64,000 nt of DNA from Typha latifolia (lineage: Eukaryota; Streptophyta; Magnoliopsida; Poales; Typhaceae). The translations under genes were made by a program, and so were the position numbers. Shown here piece after piece: positions 43,088-55,623 of the stretch. Location of the stretch: positions 9,375,001 through 9,439,000 of the forward strand of contig CM034099.1 in NCBI GenBank assembly GCA_019914945.1, in the 5' to 3' direction. The stretch's first letter is position 1; each line of letters opens with the position of its first letter. Under the pieces are notes generated by a model, which was not told the origin of the DNA, made no database searches, and saw nothing but the letters and a program-made list of their open reading frames with translations.

Positions 43088-43864
43088 TGTTACGAACCAG
43101 ATCTGAACTGATTCGAATGTAAAAAAATTATAAAAATATAGGTAATGGTAGCTTCATGAAGTTAGGGTTCTAATGGCTCTAGGTTCACCTAAATCTGAGG
43201 TCGGGATAAAAAGTTAAAAATAAAAAACTGGAGATAGGTCAGAACGGGGCAGAACGGTAAATAATCGATGTTGCAGCGGTCGTTGAAGGGTGGCGGACGG
43301 CCAAGGGTGGTGGCGAACGGCCATAGGGTAGGGTGGCTACTAGAGGAAGGTGGTGGTTAGAGTTTAAAAGTGTTGGAGCTTCTACAACTATAATCTACTC
43401 TTAGAACTTAACTTAACTCAATATTCATTCCATGATACTATTCCATGATTATTATCAGCACATGTCCACTCCTATTTATAGGAGTAAAAATTCTTAGCGG
43501 ATCGGATCCATATGCAGATTATCAGATCTATTTAAAATTTAAATAATAAGATAAAGCTAACTAACTAACTTGACTAAATCAGCCTTCCTTATCTTTCTCG
43601 GATTAATCCTTCATTTTGTTGCTGAATACGAGAGTTATAGATCTAGAGGTTGGCGATTTTATCCAATTGGTTTGATATTATTTTAACGTCTATAAAATAT
43701 TTTGCGAATATTTTCTCAAAACTACACAGAGTTAAATTAGTTAACTAAGAAATTCTAACATAATAAGACTCTAATTAAAGCAAATAAGAAGATAAGATAA
43801 CTATACTCAATTCATTGAGCCCAATCTCCTATTGATGTGATTCGATCTGACCCGGTTCGCATCA
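43088..43864 (-). repeat. LTR (3') of the rearranged element
   Basis: 777 bp, TGATGCGAACC to GGTTCGTAACA on the minus strand. The sequence CCTATTTATAGGAG at about 43471 may be its TATA region. Confidence 0.7.
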
Positions 43865-44094
43865 ATCCACCACGCTTTCGATCACCTTGTCCTCAAGGTG
43901 TTCATGGTGGTTTCCAAACCTTCGTTCGCTCTCGAACTTTATGTCCTTAATTTTCATATGGATCTAGTCTACGACATAGAGGAGGGGCCTATGGTGGGTT
44001 CTGCTCTAGGGCCCACTGTTTTGAGCCATAGTCTATTCTAGCCGCAGGTGGCTCAAGCCAAGGTCTTAGCATATGTGGTTTAACCCATAGCTCA

Positions 44095-44770
44095 TGCTAC
44101 GAACTAGATCTGGACCTATCCGGATGTAAAAAAATTATAAAAATTTAAGTAAAGATAGCCTCGTGAGTTAGAGTTCTAATGGCTTTAGCTTCACCTAAAT
44201 CAGAGGTTAGGATAAAAAGTTAAAAATAAAATAGTGGAGATAGGTCAAAGAGGGTATAACGGTAATTTTTAATGTTGTGACGGTCGTCGGAGGGTGGTGG
44301 ATGGCCAAGGGTGGCGGTGGACAGCTGTGTAGTAGGGTGGTTGCTGGAGGTAGGAGGTGGCTAAAGTTTGGACGCTTGAAAGGGATCTACAGTTATGATC
44401 TACTCCTATGAAGATAAAGACAATCTAACGGCTAAAGTAAAAAATAAGGACGAAAATAATAGCTGGCTAAACTTAGATTTCTCTCAATGCTTGGATTATT
44501 AGATTCTTGGATTCTTAGATGAATAACAAAAAAGCCCCGCCTCTCTATATATAGAGGTGGGGTATAATGAGTCATACTCGGACTTAGCTCTAAAGGCTAA
44601 CACGACTTGAATTAGAACTTGCCTTAAAGGCTTACATGACTTAATTGGACTTGTTTAAAAGGCTTACATGACTTCATTGAACTTATCTTAAATGCTTACT
44701 TAACTTAATTAGACTTGCCTTAAGGGCTGCTAGAGATTTATATGAAGATGGGCTTTAATTAGACTTGCCT
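44095..44770 (-). repeat. Second LTR copy with a minisatellite
   Basis: From 44095 to about 44410 it parallels the 43088 LTR word by word (GTAAAAAAATTATAAAAATT, GAGGTTAGGATAAAAAGTT, GGGTGGTGGATGGCC). At 44575-44775 a unit of about 35 bp built on CTTGCCTTAAAGGCTTACA repeats four to five times. Right boundary approximate. Confidence 0.55.
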
Positions 44771-44789
44771 TAAGGGCTCAAATTTGGTT

Positions 44790-45400
44790 TATCTTAGTCG
44801 CGGTTGGCTTAGACCAAATTTGAGCCTGGGTCTTAGTGCATATAGATTAGGCCATGACTTAGGTGTAGATGGTCTAAGGAAGGAAGTGGATGTGATGGCT
44901 TGGATCGGGAGCACCTGGATCGCCTTCGATGAAAAGGAAGAGTTTTTGGCCCTAGCTTCCACCGCGAGTGGGGAAGACAGCATCATGACCGTTGCTAGGG
45001 GCTGCTCTGGTGTTGCTATGATGGAGTGCTCGATCTGCAAGGATGGAGGGTGCTCCATTTCAATCGGAGAATGGATGGTTGCCACAGTTTGGATGATCTT
45101 CAAGGTTTTACCATTATTAGTACTTGAAAGTGGAGGTGGTGCCTATTCCATGGTGGCCAATGACGCAAGTGGTGCGGGGAGGTGGAGGGCGACTAGTAGG
45201 ACCTTTGTCAAGGCCTGAAATGAGTCTTTGAGGGCAGTTTAGATCTCATTCGAGTTCTTTTTCAATTCGGTTGAAAGTTCTTTGAATAACGCCTTCCCGC
45301 ATGCTGATGGCTCATCATCGAGGATGGAGATGATTTTTTGGTCCTCCATGGCAGTGGTCTCCCCTGGGTTAGCTTTAGATCACGTGTTCACCATTGTCTG
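44790..45400 (-). pseudogene. gag N-terminal-like remnant
   Basis: It begins next to the mutated PBS with M-E-D-Q-K-I-I-S-I-L-D-D-E and contains F-K-E-L-S-T-E-L-K-K; stops interrupt it. The longest frame (44789-45103) shows no domain by itself. Position after a PBS is the main argument for gag. Confidence 0.35.
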
Positions 45401-45409
45401 AGGAACATC

Positions 45410-45422
45410 GGCTCTAATACCA
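45410..45422 (-). other. Degenerate initiator tRNA-Met primer binding site
   Basis: TGGTATTAGAGCC on the minus strand, one substitution from the consensus, one base from the end of the adjoining LTR piece. Confidence 0.65.
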
Positions 45423-45500
45423 ATGTTATGAATCATATATGGACTGATACGAACATAAGAAAATTATAAAAATTTAGGTGGAGGTGAGTTAGGATTCTAA

Positions 45501-46148
45501 TAATTATTTCTAACTTTATACTATTATTTTATTATTAGTGGAATCTTTCGTCTGTGGATATAGATTTTAAGTCAAATCATGTAAACTCTTATTTGAATTT
45601 CTTGTACTTTTACTTGAATTCTAGGTCATCTCCTTATCGTGCCGTCACAGCAATTTATTTAATAAGAAACCCAATAATGGAATCTAACTAATCTACTCTT
45701 TTCTTCCAAATATATAAATAAACAAACAAATAAAGTTGTCCTATATGAAATACAAACCTCGTGATAGATCAACTAAACATTTACTAGGTGATGTTAATGA
45801 TGCATGGCACGTTTATTAGGTGAAATACTATGACAATTTATATAGATCGATACAGCAGTAGACCACCAGATTAATTTTAAATTGAGGTTTAATCTCCAAT
45901 CTTTTCTTAATATAAAAAAAGGAAACAAGAAACCATCTTACGCAACTTATTTATTTGAAAATTTAATAGTTTATAAACTAGTAGGACTTTTGTTTTATTT
46001 ATTTTCTTCCTCTTTTTCTTAGCCGGATCTCTATTGGTGAGTATTCCGAAGGCCACCTTATGACTGATTTGTTAACGCTGGTACGATCTCAGGGTATGGG
46101 CATACTAGGGTTGGTACTGCTCCAGCTCAGCTTTTGTGGTTTTTGCGC
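45501..46148. other. AT-rich intergenic, nothing recognised
   Basis: No open frames or terminal repeats of note. Confidence 0.35.
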
Positions 46149-46752
46149 TATCTGATTAGAAGTGAAAACGGATTGGATAGTGCTTAATCTATATTCGGAT
46201 TTATATTTTTAGTCTAGATACAGATTTAGATATGGATATTGGACGTATAGCAAAATTTAAAATCATATCCTAACTAAACGGATACAGATAATTTTCGGAT
46301 AGAGCATCGGATCTTAAACGGATATTGATTGAATTTAAAATATTATAATATTTTATTTAGATATAATTAATATAAAATTATTAAGAGTTTTATAACAAAT
46401 AATTTTTTTGTATGTCAAATATATAAAATTAGAGAAATTAATCTCTATAAATAATATATAACGTATTATTAGTAACAATATTAATATTTACTATTTAAAT
46501 AAGCAAACTAAAAACTGTAAATCATTTAAAAAAATATGCGGGTAAACGGATATCCGATATTCGTATCCGAATCCGAAAAATATATCCGACCCGTATTGGA
46601 ATTCGTATGCCAATTTTTTTTTTAAAATTCTATCCGTATCTGAATCCATATCCGAATGGGATAGAAATTTTTTATCCGAATTCGATCCGAATCGGGTCGG
46701 ATAGCGAGTTGGGTTAGAGTTAATCGGACCCATTTTCACCCCTAACACTGAT
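46149..46752. mobile_element. hAT-type MITE, TAGGGGTGAAAA family
   Basis: The element at 46157-46744 has ends TAGAAGTGAAAACGG and (reverse) TAGGGGTGAAAATGG. Flanks TATCTGAT and ACACTGAT agree in five of eight bases, a decayed hAT-like duplication at best. The interior is rich in CGGATA/ATCCGA words and has no coding remnant. Confidence 0.6.
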
Positions 46753-47297
46753 CTTAACGAGACTTTTTGCGTTCACGGTGATTAATCAATAATATATACA
46801 CATATGGAATGCCAATGCCTTGATTAGCCTTTGAATTAATTGGGGTAAGAAATTATCAAAAAAACCGATCCTCCTGAGGATGGGATAAAATTAATTATGA
46901 TATGTCTTTCTATTGAAAGAGTAGCCAATTAAGACACTATTTTATAAAAGTCAAAGATGCTGACTTGACACCCTTGTTGGAGTCAAATTCTCTTATTAAG
47001 TGTCTAAAATCTAAACTCATGGAAGAGATTAGGACCCATGAGTTATAAAAATCCAGGAGTTTCCAATGTAAATAGTTATAATTGTTCATGAACAAAAGTC
47101 ATGGATTATAAGTAGAACCAAGCATTGTGTATCTCCGCCTACTCGACTCGACTGATCCTAACCACCTTTTTATTAGGTAAAATCAAAGCTTTTTTTGACT
47201 GAATGGACCGAGCCAGGAAAGTTTAAGCTCAATTAAATATCAGGTCGGGCTTGGACTTGATGACATTTTTATAGACCAGATCGACCTGACTCAGGTC
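46753..47297. other. Intergenic with traces of a further repeat
   Basis: No gene. Words such as CGACTCGACTGA and GACCTGACTCAGG around 47145-47300 suggest another degenerate element. Confidence 0.35.
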
Positions 47298-47425
47298 ACT
47301 ATTATATATTTTCTATATGTATATATATTAAAATCTAACTAAATATTATTTATACATTTATACTAGAGTTTTTTAAAGTTTATTTGATCTCATTAGTTCT
47401 TTATCAGCTCACTATTATATATTTT

Positions 47426-47465
<40 letters not shown>

Positions 47466-47525
47466 TCTAATTAAATGTTATTTATACCTTTATAATAGAG
47501 TTTTATAAAGTTAATTTAATCTCTT
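47298..47525. repeat. Tandem duplication of about 115 bp with AT microsatellite
   Basis: CACTATTATATATTTTCTAT, then TTAAAATCTAA and TAGAGTTTT, occurs twice in tandem (about 47298-47410 and 47411-47525). The second copy carries an expanded (AT)n run at 47436-47460. Confidence 0.75.
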
Positions 47526-47823
47526 GGGCCCTTTTAAAATAATTGGGCTTATAAGCGCAAGAGTGATTAGAATATCTATATAAAGGCACATAAATGTGCA
47601 TTTAGCTTCAAGAGGAAACAAAAAGGTAGTAGAACGTTGAGTGTGGTTATTATTTTGGTAGTTCCCAATTGAAGTGATAGGAAAATGGGAGTTGTTCCCC
47701 CGGATCCGGTAAACTTAGGCCATTGATAATCCGGTGGTAGCTCCTACTTAGCAATGACAAAGTCACAAAAGAGAGGGAGTGCAATGTCTCCTACACATGT
47801 CTCATTATAATATAATTTTAACA

Positions 47824-50800
47824 TAATAAATCAAAGTTTATCAAAATTAATCCAACAAAGAATTTAAATTTATCACAGGTTGCAATAAGTCTCTAAAATA
47901 TATTTCGGTGACATAGTAGATAAATACCTATCCAGGAACAATGTTGACTAATACTATAAATTAAATAACAATCTAACTAATCCTTACTTGCTTTTCCACA
48001 ACCTTGATTGCATTTATTAATTCAAAAAATATTCCACCAAAGGGTGGTAAGTATAAACTCTAGTAAGTATATGCATATATAATATAAGAATAGTATAATA
48101 TAAAATGTGATAAAATAAATCATGCTTAAATGACAACATATTAAACTCATAAATTTAATAATGAAGGTTCTTTGATAAAACAAGATCATAACTCATGGCA
48201 ACATGTTCTCCGAGAGTCAAGTATGAAGCATTTAACAATATCACATACTCTTTGAGAGCCTCAATATCATAATAAATAACATCATAAGCTTTCCTAAAGT
48301 CTCAATCAATGAGGAGGATAGATATTTAGTGGTAATGTCGTTCATAAACACTTAACAACGTTACATATGATCGGATATCTGTAGCCTCAGACTAAACTTT
48401 GATCGTAAGCCCATCCTCACTCATCACCGCACCTAGTGCAAAAAATCATGAGCCTTTAGCTCGGAAAGACATCCTAATCATGCGCCATTGGGTACTGCTA
48501 GTGCTATAAAGCCTACCTCATAATCATTATTTTCAAGATCAATAAGTGTCCGACCTCCATACTCGGCAGTAAACACACCTGCTCATACTCGTTTCAATTA
48601 TGGGGTGTAAATAAGTCAAGCTTGAGCGAGCTAGGCCAGCTTGACTCGGCTTGAGAGGTAAAAAAGTTTTACTTGGCTCAAGCTCAAGCTCGATTCAATC
48701 TAGAAAAGTTGAGCTCGGCTCAACACATCTCTAGCTCAATGAGGCTCGAGCTCGGCTCGACAGCTTAATGGGAGGATTTGGGGCCCAAGCATCGATGAGG
48801 CAATAAAGGAGGGAGATGGCTGAGGGATGTTATAGAGAGGCCATTAGCATTTCCAATTCCTTCCTGGACGAGAATGAAGGCCATCGTCTTCATTTCGGCC
48901 TCGTCGAAAGAAGCCCTCGCTAGTGACGACAAGAGCTTGCCGGAGAGTGGAGTCTTCGCACGTCTCTCACACCTGTAGCTAGAGCAGAGCTCTCACAAAG
49001 TGGTGACTCCGATGACGATGAAGAGGATGATCGAAAATGCCATCATTGAACTCGACAAGAAGTGCCAAAAGCATAGGAGTCTCCATCCTTGACTGCACAG
49101 GATGCTCCAATGTTCGATGAGGATGGTCAGTGAGAACTGAAGAGTGTGGGCGCGATCTAAGGTTACAGAATAAGAATTGAGAGAGCGAGGGCATCCTGCA
49201 TCTGATATATATATATATATATATGCTATAGTATCGAGCCTAATTAAATCGAGCTTGAGCGAGCTAGAGCTTGGCTTGGCTCGATAATACATTGAGCTTA
49301 AAAAATTAGCTTGGCTTAGCTTATTTAGAGCTCGAGCTGAGCCCACAAGCCTCACAAACCCATAGGTTTTATTGACAGCCCTGCTTACAATCTCAAGCGT
49401 GGACCAAGTAATATAAATGCACTGCCACTAACTCTAGCTGTGTAAGTTCAATGGTATTGTTGAGATGAGATTTAACTACTTGGTAATACGTGTATGTGGT
49501 GTAATGTCTTATACACATAGCATGATCATTGCAATATAAAAGGAGTACAATGTGCAAAACATATATTCAATAATTATGAAATAATAATACATAAATGCTA
49601 ATAAATAACACATGAACATATGTGTCATAATATTACTATAGTATTATCACATCATGTTTACACTATTCATAGATTATAGAAAAGTCACTTGCCTAAAATT
49701 GCTCATAGTTATTTGCTTTCCACTGTGTCACGAAGATCCTTCCTATATAGTTGTGGATCTAATAATATGATGAATATAATTCCTCTCTATTCTCTTTTTA
49801 TATGATATGCTATTTTTTTTTTTTCTCCCTTCTTCTTTCAAGTATAATTTCTATTTTTTCAGTACCGACGCCATAAATCTTAGGTTTTTATTTTCTTTTT
49901 TTTCTAAGCCTCCCTATTTATTTCGATAAAAAATATAAGTCATAATAGGTTAGGGATTTTTATCTCTTTTCTTACTTAAAGATATACTTGATAAAAATAT
50001 TATTTCAAATTAATCCAAATCTGAAGAATTAGACCAAATATCTTATTATCAAAATAATTATATTTAATTAATTATTTATTTGTTTATTTTTAAAATTTTG
50101 GGTTGTTACATTCTACTCTTTTTAAAATAAGTTTCGTAACTTTATGAAATTTGAATTGTTATGATCCTAATTCATATATACTGGCAACATGAATAATTTG
50201 AATTATTATTTTATTTGCAGTCTCTATGCTTCATATGGACAATATTCTAGAGATCTGTCAGATTAGTAGTAAACCTAACTTTAGTACCAAATTGAAATAC
50301 CAACTGCCGTACATCGTCCTCACGTGGATAGAACTCATGTGGTGCTCACGTGATCTGTTGGTCAAACATTTCAACAAAGTATCTATAATAATAAACCAAA
50401 GTTTACCAAAATTAATTCAACAAAGAATGCAAATTTATCACAGGCTGCAGCAAGCTTCTAAAAAAGCTTCTAAAATACATGTCCATGATATATCTAGATG
50501 TAGATAATTACCCACACATAGGCAACATGACTAATAAATAATAATTTAGCTAGTCCTCACCTGCTTCTCCACGACCTCGATTGTATCTATTAATCTCAAA
50601 AATATTCCACCATAAGGTGGTGGGTATAAACCCCAGCAAGTATACGCATCTATAGCGTAAGAACAGTATAATACAAAATGCAATAATATAAATCATACTC
50701 AAATAATAATATGTTAAACTCATAAATTAAATAACAAAGGTTTATTGATAGAATAAAATCATAACTCATGGCAACATGCTCTCTAAGAGTCTCAAGTTCA

Positions 50801-52412
50801 TGGTAATTAACAATCCCCACATGCTCTTCGAGAGTCTCCATATCATAATAAATAATATTATAAGCTCTCCTAGATCCTTAATCAACGAAGAGGAATAAAT
50901 ATCTCGATAATGTCGCCCATATATGCCTAATGACGATGTATATGATTAGATATCTATAGCCTCACATTCATTACCGCATCTAGTGCGAAAAATCACGAGC
51001 CCCTGTCTCGAAAAGATACCTTAATCGTGCGCCATCTCGTATTGCTAGAATTATAATCATAATCATTATTTTTAAGATCAATAAGTGATCGATCTGCATT
51101 CTTGACAATAAACCTGCCTACTAAAACTCGATGTATAGTTTACCTAATTGTCCACCTAAGATTAACAATCTCAGATGTGGACCAATATATATATACACTC
51201 TCTGTCCTTAACCCTAACTAAGTGAGTACAAGGGTACTACTCAGATGAGATCTAATTACTTGATGATACGTGTACGTGGTGCAAGGTTTAATACACACGA
51301 CATGGTCATCATAACTAAAGCGCATAAAATATGCAAAACATGTATTCAGTCCTAATGAAATAATAATGCATAAATGCTAATAAATAACACATGAACATAG
51401 ATATCATAATATTACTATAGTATCAAAATGCTAGCATTATCATATCATATTTATACTACCCTTAGATTATAGAGGAGTCACTTTCCTAAAATTGCTTATA
51501 GTTATTTGCGTTCCTCTATGCTAGATCCTCCCTATATGATTCTGGATCTTATAATATAATAAAAAAATCTTACATTCAATCCCATAAAATTTCTCATTTT
51601 ATAAATAATATTTTATTTATGATCTTCTCAAAAATTATTATTTTTATATAAAGAACTCTTATATTTTATTTAGTGCTCGAATATGTTATTTTCTAAAAAT
51701 ATAATACTAAATAATTTCCTAAATATAAAATTCATTTAAATTGAAATGTTCCTAATATGTTAGAAATATAAATATCACAATCCCTTTTTATTTTGAAAAT
51801 ATAATAAAACTGAATTTTCTATAAAATGTAAATAATCTTGATATCTCTAATTCTTCAATGAAAATTCTTAAAATAATAAATTTCTTAATTTCCTATATAT
51901 GTAGCATAATTGACATCAACATATTAATTTCTTATCTCATAAAATTGACATGATAAGAATAAAAGAGAAACTTTTCAATTCATTAACTTTATATTGTTAG
52001 AATAATAAAAATTTAAGAAAGTATGAGTGAGAACTTGTTGATCGCTTAATGCCAATTTATCTAGTTTTTAAATCCTAATCATCATCCACATGGATTCCAA
52101 TGTGCCCCATCATTGTCTTTCTTTCTTTTTTCCCCTTTTTTCTCTCATTTTCTTTATATTTATGTCCGATGTCATAAAGTCTAGGGTTTCTTTTCTTCTT
52201 CTTTTTCTAACCCATCCTTTATATAGATACAAAAATATAAGTCCTAGGTCAAAAATTCTAATCTCTTCTCTTACTTAAAATATACCTAATAAAAATATTA
52301 ATTTAATTTAATCCAAATCCTAGTATTAAGGATCAAACTAAATATCTCATTATCTAAATAATTATCTTTATCTATTTATTTATATTTATTTTTAAAATTC
52401 TAGATTGTTACA
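47824..52412 (-). mobile_element. Tekay-like Ty3 element reduced to two LTRs and about 270 bp
   Basis: Two direct copies, about 47824-50110 and 50388-52412, both begin on the minus strand with TGTAACAA and share long stretches. The spacer at 50111-50387 starts (minus strand) with the purine-rich AAAAAGAGTAGAA expected next to a 3' LTR. No gag or pol is left and no PBS is readable, so an internal deletion removed almost everything. The copies differ at many sites and in length, so the insertion is old. Confidence 0.6.
48599..49383. mobile_element. GAGCTCG-type hAT-like element nested in an LTR
   Basis: It interrupts the left LTR copy; the other copy (near 51140) supplies the uninterrupted version. 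Ends: GGGGTGTAAATAAG and (reverse) CAGGGCTGTCAATAAAACC. Both terminal parts are packed with GAGCTCGGCTCGA words. The middle 48775-49200 is richer in GC and holds short open frames on both strands with no recognisable domain, possibly acquired sequence. No clean 8-bp duplication. Confidence 0.62.
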
Positions 52413-53229
52413 ATAGTATAGAAAAGACATATCAGGTTTAGAAAGACATCCTAAAATGAATCATAGATGTTTCTCGTATCAATTTAAGAGACTAAGAGCC
52501 AAAGTTTATGACATCCATCTAGGTGAGAACTCAAAGAATTTCTAGGCTCAAATTGAAAGAGTGTTTTAGTTTTTCCATAGAGTTAAATTCTAATCTAGTG
52601 TTAGGAGAACTTGTTTATATATTTGAGTGTTTAGCTTTAATAGATATTGATTCTAAAGTATTGAAGGAACTAAACGGCGTCTACATAGGCTACCACCATT
52701 GACCACTAATAATCTATCACTGATCACCTAAGAGTTTGATGAGTGATCCACAGCGATAAATTGCGAATATGATCCAGAGGCAATCTATTCATAGAGTAGT
52801 TAATTAAGATGAACTTAACATAAGATACACAAGCTTCAATAATTAGAGAACGGTCAATCTAAGGGTTTGTAAGTATTTCTTATTTCTACAGACGATGTGA
52901 TATAAATTTATTTCATTTAGACAAATCTGTGGTTTCTTCCTCTCGGCGCATCGAAAAGTTTTTCACGCTAAAAAAATTATGGGAGCGTATCTGTCGCGCG
53001 TTTTACTTTTACTATTCGTTCTCGGCTTTTCATTTCTAGGCTCATTTTTAATTTTTTAACTTGAGTTAGGTTCTCATAATTTAGGTGGTATTTGATTTTT
53101 TTTTTACTTGGTTTTAGTTTTCTTAATAAAATTCATTATTTTGGTTTTCTTAAACTAGTAGGATTAGGCTTTCCAAATTTTATTTAGATTTGAACTTGGA
53201 CTTTGCCTATTTTTCAATTTTTTTTCTCT
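52413..53229. other. AT-rich intergenic, nothing recognised
   Basis: No coding or terminal-repeat signal found. Confidence 0.35.
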
Positions 53230-53822
53230 CTATAGACTAAGTAGACTTGATCAAATGGCCCGGTTTAGGCCCAACCCAAGCCTGAACTACCCATGGGCGA
53301 CACAGGCCAGCCCTTTGCCCGCCCGACCTGGCCCAGAAGCTCGCTCATTTGGCCCGCAACTAGGCTCGTCCGTTCTGCTACAGTAGCCCGCCCGTTCTGC
53401 TATAATAATTTGCCCGTTATGCTATAGTATTTGCCGTTCTGCTACAGTAAAAACCAATGGAAATTTTGGTATTGTACCGTTTTGCATTATTTTAAGCGCA
53501 CCTTTAAAAAAAATTTAATTTATTTTAATTATTTTTTAAATGAAGGAACATAAATATTTTTTTTTAAAAATAAGCTAATAGTAAAATAAATTTTAAAAAT
53601 AGCTAAAATGTGGGTTGGGCCGAGTGATTGGTGGGTCGGGCCGGCCCGGCCTGACCGGCTAGCTCGATCTCTCACGAGCGGTAACGAGCTATACTATTCT
53701 AATCCGACCCGAGTGATTAGTGGGTCGGGCTGTGAATAAATACTTAAGCCCGATTGGTCCGAAAAGCCCGACCCGAACCCGAACCCGGCCCGACCCACCC
53801 GATGATCATGTCTAAGACTGAG
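53230..53822. repeat. GGCCCGACCC-rich repeat element
   Basis: Ends carry AGACTTGATCA at the left and TGATCATGTCT at the right, an imperfect inverted pair next to GC-rich GGCCCGG/CCGACCCGAAC words. It resembles hAT-type MITEs rich in GGGTCGGGC. The middle holds a short tandem of GCCCGTTCTGCTA-like words (53360-53450). Duplication not identified. Confidence 0.5.
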
Positions 53823-55097
53823 ATTAAATATCCTATAATGTAATTTCTAATTTCAAGGTCTATTCACAACTACTTAGTTTGGTAAGCACTGATGTGCTCT
53901 CCAACAACTGCTCCATGTTTTGACATTTTATCATTCTAACCAGCTTTTTTATTTCACTATCATATTTAATGTCATTGGGCCCTATCATAATTAAAGCAGT
54001 CTAATAACAAGCAGTATACACCGATTTAAGAGCCATAATCTATACGAAAAATAATAAGAAAACTAAGTCATAGTAAATTTATATCATGAAATGTGTACAT
54101 ATTGACACAACCTCCTAGTATTGAAGAATGATGCTCAACTAACAAGTTTAGACTATCATCACATTCACAATGGAAGCGCTTAATGACATTAACCAGAGAA
54201 GAACTTAGACAGATTGAGAATCCAACAAAGGCTATAAATAGAAAACTTAAATTTTCTAGAAAATAAAATCCTAGGAATTTTACAAATTCGAAATAAAAAA
54301 ATGTAAGTAAATAAAACCTATATAAAGGTATAATCACATAATACTTTTGTGTAGTTGAAGTAAATAATGGAGATGAAATAAGACATCAGACTGAAAGGAA
54401 AAAAAAAACAATAGGAAGAACATGAGAAGGAAGAGAAGAGAAGATGCAAAACCAAAAAAGGATAAACTGATTGGTAGTGACTCCTTAAGTTTCTTTGAAT
54501 TTATTAGTGAAACCTCTAGCATAAAATAAATTAAAAAAAAAAAAAAACTAGCTTAAATGATAGCACCTGAGATGCCACTTATGATGCAAGGTGATATAAG
54601 GAAATCAGAAAGTGAAAGGAATTACCCACAAGGGGGAAAAAATTGTTTATATAGATAGTACCATACCTAGATATTAAGTAATGGATATTTACAACAGGAT
54701 ATGCTACAAGAATCACTCATTAGAAGAGATTAAAGTGTAGAGTCAAGAGAAGAATGACAAATGCACCTCTCTAATAAGTTTTAATCTCAGTTTCACATTT
54801 ATATTATCCAAGTGTAATATCAATAAAACTTCCACAAACTCCCACAATTCCATACATTCATATTGTCACTTCCACAATTTCCAATCATCTAATATTACTT
54901 AAAATTGCTTAAATTTTCAGCAACTCCAAGAGAAAGCCAATAGAATCATTAAATTGCTTGCACTATATCCTTAATATTTCTTTAAATCTGTAAGTCCAAG
55001 AGGAAGTCCAAGAGAATCTCATTGAACTCATGCATTAGCATCTCAAATTTGGCTAGAACTAGGTGTATACAATGAAACTGTCCATACCTGCCCATAA
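53823..55097. other. AT-rich intergenic, nothing recognised
   Basis: Only short, low-complexity open frames (for example Phe/Leu-rich frames near 54070-54520) with no family signature. Confidence 0.4.
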
Positions 55098-55117
55098 TTT
55101 GGCTAGAACTAGCCAAA
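55098..55117. repeat. Near-perfect palindrome
   Basis: Nine-base arms TTTGGCTAG and CTAGCCAAA around a two-base centre. TTTGGCTAGAACTAG also occurs 50 bases upstream. Could be a hairpin or binding site; no function assigned. Confidence 0.6.
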
Positions 55118-55123
55118 GAGTTT

Positions 55124-55490
55124 CAAAAGGTATAGACTTGCCCCGGAAGCTTCCGAAAAGAGTTGAGTTTCAACCGAGGTCGACATCTTTCAAGCAGTTC
55201 AGGATCCAGGGCAACACAGTCGTTCGTCTCCTCCGTTATCTTCTTCAGATGCCCAACTCTTCTTGGCCCCTTGAGACTCAGAGGTTTGGTTGAGGTCAGG
55301 AACATCCCCGCATTGCTCCTTGCTTCCCCCGATAGGTAGCTTATTTGCTCCTCCAGGGTTAGCAGCCAAACCCCCCCCCCCAGCCCTGGGGGCTCTTTGC
55401 CACCATTTTCAACTTCACGAGCTCCAGAGTTTGGGATGCTAGCCCCAGTGCTTTCGCCTCCCCGAGAGCTTTCTCCAGGCTTTTTTTTTT
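55124..55490 (-). pseudogene. Unrecognised GC-rich coding-like fragment, frame broken at a G-run
   Basis: On the minus strand one frame reads K-P-G-E-S-S-R-G-G-E-S-T-G-A-S-I-P-N up to a run of 11 G (55371-55381). Another continues with A-N-K-L-P-I-G-G-S-K-E-Q-C, then D-V-P-D-L-N-Q-T-S and ends near 55200. The composition is that of a disordered regulatory region, but I recognise no family. Relic of a gene, captured sequence or chance GC-rich DNA are all possible. Confidence 0.25.
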
Positions 55491-55623
55491 GTTTGTTTGT
55501 TTGCTAGAGAAGTTGACAGAGTGAGAGAGGAGAGATAAATGCCTTAATTTTCTTGTAGCAGTGCTTTTTGGTCAGCAACTTGTATAAACGAGAGCACTAC
55601 CGAGCACGTGTGTCACGTAGAGA

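Larger units (their letters stand above)
43088..45500 (-). mobile_element. Rearranged Ty3-type element with three LTR pieces
   Basis: A full LTR at 43088-43864 is followed by a short 3' internal end with the same polypurine tract as the 4.5-kb element. A second related LTR starts at 44095. A gag-like segment (45400-44790, minus) follows, then a mutated PBS TGGTATTAGAGCC (45410-45422) and the beginning of a third LTR (45424 to about 45500). The order does not fit one intact element; it is nested or recombined. The flanking sequence at left is TAGAT, and no partner was found. Confidence 0.65.

Noticed and set aside
44784..45218. 144-codon plus-strand frame
   Set aside because: Antisense to the gag-like remnant next to a minus-strand PBS; no motif.
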